A stretch of DNA of 64,000 nucleotides from Fodinibius saliphilus. Lineage in GTDB: Bacteria > Bacteroidota > Rhodothermia > Balneolales > Balneolaceae. Positions 35,344-44,208 of the stretch are shown here, in pieces (position 1 is the first letter of the stretch; each line of letters begins with the position of its first letter). The notes under the pieces are model-generated. The model did no database searches and was not told the DNA's origin. It saw nothing but the letters and a program-made list of their open reading frames with translations. Made by a program: the position numbers and the translations under genes. Location: assembly GCF_005869845.1 (NCBI RefSeq), contig NZ_VAWF01000001.1, positions 930,001 to 994,000 of the forward strand, in the 5' to 3' direction.

Positions 35344-35742
35344 ATGATTCGATCCATGATAGCAATAGCTGCCGGTTATTTTTCCATAGCAGCTACCAAT
35401 GGTTTTGTACACCTGATAGTATCCTTTTATTTTAAATCAACGATTACCCTGAGTGGAGTAGCAAACTTACCATCTGTAACATGGACAGCTGGAATAACGG
35501 CATTACAGTTGGCTATCGGGTTATTTGGGGGCTTACTTGCCAGCACCATTGCAGATAAAGAAAAACATCTGGCTACCCTTGGTCTCATTTTACTGCTGGT
35601 TATTATTGGGTTAACAAATTACACAATGTTAAACGAACGAGAACCCATTTGGTACCTAATAACAGCTCCTGCACTCAGGGTTACAGGGGTATTCTTCGGA
35701 TATAAACTACAAATACAACAGTTGCAAGGTACAACATCATGA
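35344..35742 (+). CDS. Small four-helix membrane protein
   Basis: 132 residues with about four membrane helices (MIAIAAGYFSIAATNGFVHLIVSF, ITALQLAIGLFGGLLASTIA, LGLILLLVIIGLTNYTML, IWYLITAPALRVTGVFFGY). No family recognised. Its stop overlaps the ATG of the next gene (ATGA, 35739-35742), indicating translational coupling with the sialidase-like lipoprotein. Confidence 0.65.
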   Translation: MIRSMIAIAAGYFSIAATNGFVHLIVSFYFKSTITLSGVANLPSVTWTAGITALQLAIGLFGGLLASTIADKEKHLATLGLILLLVIIGLTNYTMLNEREPIWYLITAPALRVTGVFFGYKLQIQQLQGTTS

Positions 35743-36950
35743 AGTTAAAGTTAACTGCTTTATTAATCGTTGGAGTTACCTTTTGGGGTTGCGCTCCTAC
35801 TCAAGATAACCATTCAGCCTTTGAAAACCCTGCACCTGAAAACAGTCGATATCCCTTTCTATACAGTAGTTCTGATGTACTGTTTATGAGTTGGTTACAT
35901 CAAGAAGATGAAAGAAGCAACTTACAATATTCTCAATACATGGATGGCAGCTGGAGTACTCCTAAAACTATAGCCACTGATTCTTCATGGTTTGTAAACT
36001 GGGCAGACTACCCCTCCATTATTGCTCATGATGGCAAACCCATGGCTGCCCACTGGTTAAACAAAATAGAAGGCGGCACTTATTCATATAATGTGAACAT
36101 TTCTACAGTAACGGCCAATGGTAAGTGGAAACCAGCCGTCGTCCCCCATCTCGACAGTACTGCTACTGAGCACGGTTTTGTGTCAATGGTCCCGTGGAAT
36201 GAATCTACGATTTTAGCTGTATGGCTTGATGGGCGGCAGACCGCCAACCGATCTGAAAATGAATATTATGACATTGACAAAGCAATGACTCTGCGGGGAG
36301 CTATTATCAACAAGAACAGAAAGATAGGAGAAAAGTTTGTAATAGATAATGCTGTTTGTGATTGTTGCCAAACATCCCTTGTACCTACCCAGGAAGGGGC
36401 TATTATAGCCTATAGGAACCGCACCGATGATGAAATAAGGGATATTAAGATCAGCCGATTTGATGGGCATAAATGGTCGGAACCCAAGGCTGTATATGAA
36501 GATGATTGGAAAATAGCTGCTTGCCCGGTAAATGGTCCCAGTGTAGTAGCTGAAGGTGATATTGTTGCAGTTGCATGGCATACCGGTGCCAACGATAAAC
36601 CAAAAGCCAAAGTAGCAATATCAACTGATGGCGCTAATAATTTTAGCAAACCCATTGTATTGAATAATCATACTTCAATAGGTCGTGTTGATGCAGTGCT
36701 TCACAATGAACATATATACGTATCGTGGGTCGAAGAAGGAAAAAGCAAGCCACGGTTAAAACTCAAAGCTATTAATAGTAGCGGTGAGGTTGTAAGCCAC
36801 CAAACTATTGACGAAATAAAAAGAAGTAGAAAGACCGGTTTTCCACGGATGGAACGCCATCGAGACCATCTCATTTTTGCCTGGACAAAAGCTGATACTG
36901 CCCAAACGGCTATTATTACAAAAAAAATAACGCTGCCGGTAAAGGATTAA
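35739..36950 (+). CDS. Sialidase-fold beta-propeller lipoprotein with CxCC motif
   Basis: 403 residues. Lipoprotein signal with VTFWGCAPTQ (Cys18). Repeated blade motifs of the exo-alpha-sialidase type follow, such as PSVVAEGDIVAVAWHTG and VAISTDGANNFSKP (an Asp-box). A conserved-looking AVCDCCQTS and a further Cys (AACPVNGPS) are unusual for glycosidases and could bind metal. Catalytic sialidase residues are not evident, so function is open. Translationally coupled to the small membrane protein upstream. Confidence 0.65.
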   Translation: MKLKLTALLIVGVTFWGCAPTQDNHSAFENPAPENSRYPFLYSSSDVLFMSWLHQEDERSNLQYSQYMDGSWSTPKTIATDSSWFVNWADYPSIIAHDGKPMAAHWLNKIEGGTYSYNVNISTVTANGKWKPAVVPHLDSTATEHGFVSMVPWNESTILAVWLDGRQTANRSENEYYDIDKAMTLRGAIINKNRKIGEKFVIDNAVCDCCQTSLVPTQEGAIIAYRNRTDDEIRDIKISRFDGHKWSEPKAVYEDDWKIAACPVNGPSVVAEGDIVAVAWHTGANDKPKAKVAISTDGANNFSKPIVLNNHTSIGRVDAVLHNEHIYVSWVEEGKSKPRLKLKAINSSGEVVSHQTIDEIKRSRKTGFPRMERHRDHLIFAWTKADTAQTAIITKKITLPVKD

Positions 36951-36983
36951 AAAACTATTTTCCAGCAGCTAACGACTATTTAC

Positions 36984-37742
36984 TTAGGCAAGGTTGTCGA
37001 TTTCTTCCGCTTCTTTATTTCGCCATTCAGAGAGTTGATTCAAGATCTGATTACGGATGTGTTCTGAAAATGCCCGTGTATCTTGTATATCATAATTATC
37101 TGCAGAAACGGGTTCCAGTATCTTCAATTTTATTTGTTTTGCCATCCCGAATTTCCAGCTTCTTTTGGGCAGGGTATTTTGGGTTCCGTCTATTACCATT
37201 GGTAAAATAGGTTTCTGCTCTCTGATTGCCAGCTCAAAAGCTCCGCGCGTAAATGCGTTAAGCTTACCATTTCGAGAACGAGTACCCTCAGGGAAAAAGA
37301 TAACCGAACAACCTTTTTCCAGGTAAAAACGAGCCTGCTCAAATGTTTTTTCTTTACGGTCTGCAGCTCTCCTATCTACAGAAATATCACCGGCCAGTTT
37401 CATCATCCATCCTATTACGGGGGTATCAAATAGTTCTTTTTTTGCAACCCATTTCATCTCCCAAGGTAAATTAGAAATCAATGGGATATCAGCTTGCGAA
37501 AGGTGGTTACAAACCATTATGTAGGGCTCACGGTCGTCAATATCAACATTGCCAGTAATACTGATCTGCCAATTCGGATTAATTTTTGATATCGCATGTC
37601 CCAATTTTCTAAACAGCTTTCCGGTACGATAATGTGCCTTATCTCGGTCGAAGAAACGGGTTATTGCCAACAGTGGTAACCATAGTAAGATCAACAAAAC
37701 AACACCCAACCAAATTAGCAGGGATTTCAATCCTTCCCACAT
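36984..37742 (-). CDS. 1-acyl-sn-glycerol-3-phosphate acyltransferase (PlsC)
   Basis: 252 residues. An N-terminal membrane helix (LLIWLGVVLLILLWLPLLAI) is followed by the NHLSQAD motif (HX4D) and FFPEGTRSRNGKL. It transfers an acyl chain to lysophosphatidic acid in the inner membrane. It starts 5 bp after the end of the DEAD-box helicase gene on the same strand. A second paralogue lies in the OlsB-like operon at 10250-11032. Confidence 0.88.
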   Translation of the reverse strand: MWEGLKSLLIWLGVVLLILLWLPLLAITRFFDRDKAHYRTGKLFRKLGHAISKINPNWQISITGNVDIDDREPYIMVCNHLSQADIPLISNLPWEMKWVAKKELFDTPVIGWMMKLAGDISVDRRAADRKEKTFEQARFYLEKGCSVIFFPEGTRSRNGKLNAFTRGAFELAIREQKPILPMVIDGTQNTLPKRSWKFGMAKQIKLKILEPVSADNYDIQDTRAFSEHIRNQILNQLSEWRNKEAEEIDNLA

Positions 37743-37747
37743 AATAT

Positions 37748-39394
37748 TTATGAACCAATTTTAGGAATAAAACTCTTGATAATACCCCAAAATCCTTTGG
37801 CCGGTTTTAAGGCATTTCTATTTCTGGAAACCGCCTTTTCAATCACTTCGGGCTGGAAGAAATTCTCTTCTTCAGAGTCTTTACGATGACGCTCTAAAAT
37901 TTTCTGAGCTTTCTCCTTAACTTCTTCTGAACTGGGAGCTTTCTTATTTGAGTCATTCCCTTTTGATGTCTGCTGATCTTTGGTATCACGTTTTGTCTCA
38001 CGTCCATTTGAAGAAGAGGAAGATTCATCTTGCTTCTTTTTCTTTTCCCTTTTTGATCCGGGACGTGGAGGCCGTGGCTTGCGTGTATCTTTAGAAGATT
38101 TCTTTTCAGCTTTTTTAGAATCCTTTTTGCTTTTCGCAGCATCATCCTGCTTTGCTTTTTCGCCCTCATCCGTTTTCGCCTGGGCCGGTTTAGAGGACCC
38201 TTTGCTGGCTGAAGAAGACCTCTTTTTATGCTTATCACGGCTTTCTTCTTTCTTTCTGCCGGATTTAGATGCACCACTGCTTTTTTTATCAGAAACCTCT
38301 TTTACTGTCAGCTGGTCGCCTACTACATTCTTAATGGCATGGTAATACTTTTTATCCTTATTGCTGACAAACGTAATGGCCGTTCCTTTTTTGTCATATC
38401 GCCCCGTTCTTCCGATACGGTGAATATAATCCTCCGGATTATTGGGCACATCGAAGTTAACAATCAACGAGACATCGTCAATATCAATACCGCGTGAGAG
38501 CACATCAGTAGCTACCATCACGGGATGCGTCTTATTCTTAAACTTGCGCAGAGCCTCATTGCGCTCCTGCTGGTCACGATCGCCATGCATGCTTACCGCA
38601 TTTACACCACGCTTTTTGAGCATACGCTCAACCTCATCGGTACCTCTTCGGGTTGCACAAAAAACAATAGCCGTTTTATACTTATCAGCATCAAAAAGCT
38701 GCTCAAACAAGCCCAACTTCTTTTTGGGATGTACAAAATAGATCTGCTGGTCTACGCTGTCGGCCGGTTTAGAGACTTCAAACTCAACTTCTGCAGGGTT
38801 TTTCATGACTTCATCCACCACCTTCTGCACTTCGTCTACCATCGTAGCAGAAAATAGCATCGTCTGCCGATCCAAAGGGAGCTGCTTGACGATCTTCATC
38901 ACATCCGGCAAAAAGCCCATATCCAGCATACGGTCGGCTTCATCAAGCACCAGGTACTCAAGTCCACTAAAATCAATGTTCAGTACATTCATCTGGTCGA
39001 TTAACCGTCCTGGAGTAGCAACAATAATATCTACTCCCGCGCGTATTGCTTTCACCTGTGTGCCATAGTCACTGCCACCGGTCACCGTTGCTGATGTAAC
39101 CCCGGTATGATATCCAAGGGCGAAGATCTGTTCTTCTATCTGCTGTGCCAGTTCACGGGTTGGCGACAAAATTAAAGCCTGAGTATGCTCCGATTTATTT
39201 TTTATAATCTTTTGAAGCAAGGGAATAACAAAAGCCCCTGTTTTACCCGTACCGGTTTGGGCAGCCCCAATTACATCCTGCCCATTTAGAATCAATGGTA
39301 TACATTCTTCTTGGATGGGGGTTGCTTCCTCATACCTAAGGTCGCGTAATCCCATCATAAGCTCGTTGCTCAGTTCAAACTTCTCAAATTTCAA
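37748..39394 (-). CDS. DEAD-box RNA helicase with long basic C-terminal tail
   Basis: 548 residues. All core motifs are present: AQTGTGKT, PTRELA, TPGRL, DEAD, SAT, ATDVLSRGID and HRIGRTGR within the first 365 residues. Residues 375-500 form a low-complexity Lys/Ser/Glu-rich tail, common in RhlE/CsdA-type helicases for RNA binding, and the last 35 residues end in a conserved-looking helix. Likely roles are ribosome assembly or mRNA decay, especially in the cold. Confidence 0.93.
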   Translation of the reverse strand: MKFEKFELSNELMMGLRDLRYEEATPIQEECIPLILNGQDVIGAAQTGTGKTGAFVIPLLQKIIKNKSEHTQALILSPTRELAQQIEEQIFALGYHTGVTSATVTGGSDYGTQVKAIRAGVDIIVATPGRLIDQMNVLNIDFSGLEYLVLDEADRMLDMGFLPDVMKIVKQLPLDRQTMLFSATMVDEVQKVVDEVMKNPAEVEFEVSKPADSVDQQIYFVHPKKKLGLFEQLFDADKYKTAIVFCATRRGTDEVERMLKKRGVNAVSMHGDRDQQERNEALRKFKNKTHPVMVATDVLSRGIDIDDVSLIVNFDVPNNPEDYIHRIGRTGRYDKKGTAITFVSNKDKKYYHAIKNVVGDQLTVKEVSDKKSSGASKSGRKKEESRDKHKKRSSSASKGSSKPAQAKTDEGEKAKQDDAAKSKKDSKKAEKKSSKDTRKPRPPRPGSKREKKKKQDESSSSSNGRETKRDTKDQQTSKGNDSNKKAPSSEEVKEKAQKILERHRKDSEEENFFQPEVIEKAVSRNRNALKPAKGFWGIIKSFIPKIGS

Positions 39395-39556
39395 AAGTGG
39401 TGTGTGGCTTAATTAACAGTTATCATGATATGCGAATAAGAAGCCCAAGATACGATTTTATAAGCAATTCACTTAATGTAGCTGTAAATTTTTTTACGGA
39501 TGAAAATTTAAATAACTTCGACATGAATTAAGAACACAAAAATTTATCTATAACCG

Positions 39557-40303
39557 ATGAAATCAATGAAATTAACGATTAAAACATTCTGTCTTTTCTT
39601 GGCAGGATCATTTCTATTAATAGGATGCAACTCAAATTCCGGTTCTTATGGCGACGTATCCTTGGAAACCCAGATTGATAGTGTAAGCTACAGCATGGGA
39701 TACCAAATGGGTGCTATGTCACTAAAGCCACAAGGCATGACTGATGTAAAACCGGAGCTTTTGACTGCGGGTATTAAAGCTGCGCTTGAAGATACTACTG
39801 CTAAATTGTCTAGCAGTGAGATGCAACGTATTGTACGCCAATACCAGATGAAGGCTCAGCAGAAAATGCAGCAAAAGCGCATGAAAAAGGGCGAAGAAAA
39901 TGCTAAAAAAGGCGAAGAATTTCTTGCTGAAAACAAGGAAAAAGAAGGCATAGAGGTTACTGACAGCGGCCTACAGTATAAAGTCCTTGAAAAAGGATCT
40001 GGCGTATCTCCTGATTCAACAGATGAAGTTAAGGTACACTATAAAGGTACCTTACTTGATGGTGAAGTTTTTGACAGCTCATATCAGCGAGGTGAACCTG
40101 TTACTTTTCCGTTGAATAAAGTAATCGCCGGTTGGACCGAAGGCGTTCAATTAATGAAAGAAGGTGCTAAGTATAAGTTCTTCATTCCCGGCAACCTTGC
40201 CTACGGCACCCAACCTCCCCAACGTGGACCTATTGGTGTTAATGAAACTCTCATTTTTGAAGTTGAATTGTTAGAGGTAAATCCTGAGAGTTCCTCAAAC
40301 TAG
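39557..40303 (+). CDS. FKBP-type peptidyl-prolyl isomerase lipoprotein
   Basis: 248 residues; a second ATG at 39569 gives the usual MKLTIKTF start. Signal with LLIGCNSNS (lipobox Cys). An FKBP-N dimerisation region (about 35-135: [43 protein letters not shown]) is followed by the FKBP domain ([61 protein letters not shown]). It should accelerate proline isomerisation in the periplasm, like FkpA/Mip. Confidence 0.92.
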   Translation: MKSMKLTIKTFCLFLAGSFLLIGCNSNSGSYGDVSLETQIDSVSYSMGYQMGAMSLKPQGMTDVKPELLTAGIKAALEDTTAKLSSSEMQRIVRQYQMKAQQKMQQKRMKKGEENAKKGEEFLAENKEKEGIEVTDSGLQYKVLEKGSGVSPDSTDEVKVHYKGTLLDGEVFDSSYQRGEPVTFPLNKVIAGWTEGVQLMKEGAKYKFFIPGNLAYGTQPPQRGPIGVNETLIFEVELLEVNPESSSN

Positions 40304-40325
40304 ATCTTATTATTAGTTTCTTAAA

Positions 40326-40360
40326 AAGAAGCCGGCAGGAATATTTCCTGCCGGCTTCTT
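40326..40360 (+). terminator. Strong rho-independent terminator
   Basis: A perfect 16-bp stem AAGAAGCCGGCAGGAA / TTCCTGCCGGCTTCTT with a 3-base loop, 22 bp after the FKBP gene. The long A and T arms suggest it works for both strands, though the next minus-strand gene ends at 40461. Confidence 0.92.
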
Positions 40361-40460
40361 TAATATATTTAGTCAGCTAAATAAAAATTATCTGTAGATT
40401 CCTATTAAAATATTTCTACCAGTGCCCAAAGAGTATACCTTATAACTTAGAAACCCTTGA

Positions 40461-41156
40461 TTATTCAAGACCACTTCCTATTAGTTCAAACAATTCTTTC
40501 TTATCGGTATCAAAGTGAGAATTGTAATCCTTAATACTACGATTCACCACTTCTTTTGCCTCTTTTCCACCATAGATATGGGTAATCTCTACCTCCCTTT
40601 TTTTATCGCTAAATGGACGCTCTTTATAAGTCAGGAAATAGTGTGACAAGCGTTCAATGATATGTTTGGGCACATCTTTTATATCATTCATATCCCCAAA
40701 TGATGCATCCCCTTTCATAACAGCTATAATTTTATCATCAGCTTCTTCCCCATCGATCATACGAAAACCGCCTACAGGTATAGCATCCAGTATTAAATTG
40801 CCGTGCGGTATATTTCGTTCTGTGATCACACAGATATCCAGGGGATCCTGGTCTCCTTTTACTGTTGAACGGCCTGTCTTTTCAGCACAGTAATTACCGA
40901 CTTGTTCGGCACATAAGGTTTGGGGGATAAATCCATACGGTAAGGGACAAATATTTGAAAAGCGCTGCGGACGATCGACTTTAAGATACCCGCTTTCTTT
41001 ATCCAGCTCATATTTCATCGTATCACCGGGTACAATTTCAATAAATACTTTAACGACATCGGGTTTATCTTCCCCAATATCTATTCCATGCCATGGATGC
41101 GGTTTGGAAAATAGTTTAGTGAGTTTTAGAAACCTGCGAATTTGAGATCTATTCAT
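40461..41156 (-). CDS. ppa: Inorganic pyrophosphatase (family I)
   Basis: 231 residues. The family I signature DQDPLDICV (metal-binding aspartates) is clear, together with VFIEIVPGDTMKYELDKESGYLKVDR, YGFIPQT and GDASFGDMNDIKDVP. It hydrolyses pyrophosphate to drive biosynthesis. It has about 35 extra N-terminal residues (HPWHGIDIG region) compared with E. coli Ppa, as in several Bacteroidota enzymes. Confidence 0.9.
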   Translation of the reverse strand: MNRSQIRRFLKLTKLFSKPHPWHGIDIGEDKPDVVKVFIEIVPGDTMKYELDKESGYLKVDRPQRFSNICPLPYGFIPQTLCAEQVGNYCAEKTGRSTVKGDQDPLDICVITERNIPHGNLILDAIPVGGFRMIDGEEADDKIIAVMKGDASFGDMNDIKDVPKHIIERLSHYFLTYKERPFSDKKREVEITHIYGGKEAKEVVNRSIKDYNSHFDTDKKELFELIGSGLE

Positions 41157-41444
41157 TCTCTTTTGTTTTAATAGTTTATTAGTGCTTGAAAGATAACGAC
41201 TTTAACACAATTAATTGGAAGTCATTCCGAATAATAAAGATGAATTTATTTTGGTTTTATTCTTCTGCATAAAATCGAATATATACCTCTCGAGCATATC
41301 TTTGATAATATTACTGCCCTTGTTCCCTGCTGATGAGTAGAAAACGAAAAAAGCGGATGATAGGAACGAAACAATTAATCTGTCATATTAAGAAATCAAT
41401 GGGAGTTCTTCTTGCCCTTTAAATCCCACGCGAACCTATACCAA

Positions 41445-41470
41445 GAGATCCTGAACCAAGCTCAGGATGA
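41445..41470 (+). repeat. Dispersed repeat A, copy 1 (imperfect palindrome)
   Basis: GAGATCCTGAACCAAG then CTCAGGATGA; the CCTGA/TCAGG arms form an imperfect hairpin. A second copy with one substitution lies at 42081-42106. Confidence 0.7.
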
Positions 41471-41497
41471 CAAGGTAGTTAGTTTTTTAAAAATGGG

Positions 41498-41529
41498 GGG
41501 ATGAATCGCGGGAAATATGTTAGAAAAGC
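41498..41529 (+). repeat. Dispersed repeat B, copy 1
   Basis: A 32-nt stretch beginning GGGATGAATCGCGGG and ending TTAGAAAAGC, repeated with one mismatch at 42012-42043. Confidence 0.75.
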
Positions 41530-42011
41530 AACGACCGAGACAGAGCAATTCTCTGAATAAGTAATTTAACAAGTACAAAATCTACGATTCCCCCAGCAGT
41601 TTTTTTCGTCTATTTTTTGATGACAAAAAATGGACACACCCTATAGCAATAGTCCACTTTACTCTTTTTCTTCTGCCTTTGCTATACCCTGTTCTACAGG
41701 TATTCTTCCAGCTTTGCTGGTCCGACTACCGGTAAAGCGTTATTGAAAGAGGGTACAAATAGTAGTATTGATGCTATTTTTTTCCGCCTTTTGTCTTGAT
41801 ACAAAAGGCTCGTAAAAAATCAAGACTAAAAATTGCAGGACAGCTCCGGCCTGCAGCAGGCGCGAATTTTGATGGTCCGTTACACTCATAAATTATTTTA
41901 AACGTCATCATCGGTACAAAATACCCAACCGCCTGCTTTGCCCTTCGCTCGCAATTCGAATGTCGCTTTGGGATATCCAGTACAGAAAAGGTGGTTTAAA
42001 AACGGGGTGCT

Positions 42012-42043
42012 GGGATGAATCGTGGGAAATATGTTAGAAAAGC
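42012..42043 (+). repeat. Dispersed repeat B, copy 2
   Basis: Second copy (31 of 32 identical) of the repeat at 41498-41529. Here it precedes repeat A, whereas in the first location it follows it. Confidence 0.75.
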
Positions 42044-42080
42044 GAGGAGTTCTTTTATTTACTATACGAGCCTATTTAGG

Positions 42081-42106
42081 GAGATCCTGAACCAAGTTCA
42101 GGATGA
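42081..42106 (+). repeat. Dispersed repeat A, copy 2 (imperfect palindrome)
   Basis: GAGATCCTGAACCAAG then TTCAGGATGA; matches copy 1 except for one base. The preceding 35 bp (GGAGTTCTT and CGAGCCTAT region) also resemble the DNA before copy 1. Confidence 0.7.
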
Positions 42107-42167
42107 GATTGCTTTTTAATTAGGGGAGTACTAATAAAGATGGGCATTACCAAAAGGGCAAAAAAAT

Positions 42168-42197
42168 AAACAGGACCAGAATCAACCGGCCCTGTTT
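42168..42197 (-). terminator. Probable terminator of the recCBD operon
   Basis: AAACAGGACC pairs with GGCCCTGTTT (one mismatch) across a 10-base loop; on the minus strand it is followed by ATTTTTT. It lies 173 bp past the recD stop. Confidence 0.65.
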
Positions 42198-42369
42198 TGT
42201 ACGTTGGCTTTTCGGGGTACAAATCGATGGTTACTAAATAGGTAACCAGGGATCAGTATGTTCAATAGTTTTACTGTAGTGCCGCAGTAATGTTCCGAAT
42301 TATTTGGTTTTTTTTATTGAACAATAAAAAGGCATGAAAAAGGGGAATATTAACTATAAACCAATATTT

Positions 42370-44208
42370 TTAGTCCCAAAGACGGTCTTGGAGGCCTGAA
42401 GCACGCTGCAATTTCTTCTGAATTCCATTATCTAATACAGATTCTTTTCCCAATATTGTGATTGTTGTGCGCGATCTTGTGATCGCAGTATAAATCAGTT
42501 CACGGCTTAGTACCCTGGAGTCAGAATCGGGCAATACGAGCATCACTTTTTCAAATTCGGAGCCCTGACTTTTGTGAACGGTAAGCACAAAGGCCGTACT
42601 GTGTTCGGGAAGACGTCCGGGAGCAATTGCACGGACAGTATCCTCATGAGAAAAGTATACTTTAAGTTCGCCCTCTTCGTCTGGCAGGCAGAGCCCGGTA
42701 TCACCATTATGGAGACGCAAACTATAATCATTAACATTGATGATAACCGGCTTTCCGGGATACCACTTCCGATATTTGGGGATCAGGTGTGCATGCTTCA
42801 ATATCTGTTCTACCAGCTGATTCAAGTACTGCACGCCCCATGGACCTTGGCGATGGGCGGCCAAAATCCGCATTTGATTAAAAGCAGCCAAAGCTTCTTT
42901 TGGAGAAGAAGTATGGATGATATTCTCGAAATAGTTTTCCAGCTCATCTTCCAACAACTGTTCCAGGGTTGCATGGTCGGAAATGTCTACCAGTGATAAG
43001 TTCGAATAGCCGGAATCACCGAGTACTTGCAGCGCTTCTTCTGTTTTGCCCCTGTTAACATAGTCAGCAAGCTGTCCAATACCGCTGTCGGATTCAAACC
43101 GGTAACTTTTTGTGAGCAAAGTAATATTATCCGTTAATGGATCAGGGGATTCTGCAATATTCTTTTCGGGGACAGACAAACCGACCTGATGCAAATCCCG
43201 GGCAAAAGCTTTTGTAAAGTGATTTTGATCAACACTGCAGATATCGCCCAGTACCGAGCCCGCTTCTACCGAAGCCAGCTGATCTTTATCGCCCAGCAGA
43301 ATCAGGCGGCAGTCTGCGAGCAAGGCCTCCATCAGCTTGCTCATCAGCGCCTGGTCGACCATTGAGGCCTCATCAACGATGACGGTATCGTAGGGTAAGG
43401 GGTTGTCGCTGTGGTGTTTAAAAGCTGCGGTATGTCGACGGGCGCCCAATAGCTGATGGATCGTGACCGCTTCGTCGGGAACGGCGGCCCGAATCTCTTC
43501 GGAAACGTTAAGTTCTTCTTTGGCAGCGGCAATGGCATCCTTGAGCCGGGCAGCGGCCTTGCCCGTGGGAGCAGCCAGCGCGATATTGATGCTTCCCTCC
43601 CGCTCCTGCTGCTGTTCGAGCAGCAGAGCCAAAATGCGTACCACCGTAGAGGTCTTGCCGGTTCCGGGTCCCCCGGAAATGATCGACAGTTTATGATACA
43701 GGGCACTTACCGCCGCTACCTGCTGCCAGTCGGGCTGCTGGGTGGAATGGGCAAATAACCTGTCCAGACCGTCCTTTAATCGCTCCCGGTCGATATCTTC
43801 AGCCTTTTCGGTGCTCCTGGTGATCAGCTCTTGGGCCAGTACATCTTCGTAATGCCACAGCTTATGGAGGTAGAGCCGGTCGCTGTCATCCAGAATGAGC
43901 GGACAAAATTCGCCCGGTGAACCCACGGCAGGACTCCCGGCCAATAGCTGACGCCAGTGCTGCAGGTCCGGGGGCGAAATTTCTGCTTCGGTATCCTCAT
44001 CAACAAAAAGACGTTGCCCGGCAAAGCGACCCAGCTCCATACAGACATTCCCCTGGCTATAGTTGTAACTGGTCAGGCAGGCCGCCAGCAATACCGCCTC
44101 GTCAATATCGGGGTGCTCACTTTTCAAGAACCGGCAGATCTCCAGATCGATATCGCGGATGATATCCTCGCTGCGAAGGGTCGAAAGCTGTTCTATGATA
44201 TTATTCAT
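42370..44208 (-). CDS. recD: RecD, alpha subunit of exonuclease V (5'-3' helicase)
   Basis: 612 residues from the ATG at 44208, which is preceded by GGGGAGGGGAAG and overlaps the recB stop by 8 bp; the longer frame from 44283 would run deep into recB. Motifs: Walker A ISGGPGTGKTSTVV, VDEASMVDQAL (Walker B), LLGDKDQLASVEAG, and LTVHKSQGSEFEKV near the C-terminus. RecD drives fast unwinding in the RecBCD complex at DNA double-strand ends. The order recC-recB-recD matches the enterobacterial arrangement without ptrA. Confidence 0.93.
   Translation of the reverse strand: MNNIIEQLSTLRSEDIIRDIDLEICRFLKSEHPDIDEAVLLAACLTSYNYSQGNVCMELGRFAGQRLFVDEDTEAEISPPDLQHWRQLLAGSPAVGSPGEFCPLILDDSDRLYLHKLWHYEDVLAQELITRSTEKAEDIDRERLKDGLDRLFAHSTQQPDWQQVAAVSALYHKLSIISGGPGTGKTSTVVRILALLLEQQQEREGSINIALAAPTGKAAARLKDAIAAAKEELNVSEEIRAAVPDEAVTIHQLLGARRHTAAFKHHSDNPLPYDTVIVDEASMVDQALMSKLMEALLADCRLILLGDKDQLASVEAGSVLGDICSVDQNHFTKAFARDLHQVGLSVPEKNIAESPDPLTDNITLLTKSYRFESDSGIGQLADYVNRGKTEEALQVLGDSGYSNLSLVDISDHATLEQLLEDELENYFENIIHTSSPKEALAAFNQMRILAAHRQGPWGVQYLNQLVEQILKHAHLIPKYRKWYPGKPVIINVNDYSLRLHNGDTGLCLPDEEGELKVYFSHEDTVRAIAPGRLPEHSTAFVLTVHKSQGSEFEKVMLVLPDSDSRVLSRELIYTAITRSRTTITILGKESVLDNGIQKKLQRASGLQDRLWD

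Larger units (their letters stand above)
41157..42369. other. Repeat-rich non-coding region upstream of recD end
   Basis: About 1.2 kb without a credible gene. It contains two dispersed repeat families (below), a hairpin-forming CCTTTTGTCTTGATACAAAAGG at about 41792-41813 that I recall from intergenic DNA of several Bacteroidota, and a terminator for the rec operon. It behaves like an accumulation site for small repeats. Confidence 0.5.
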
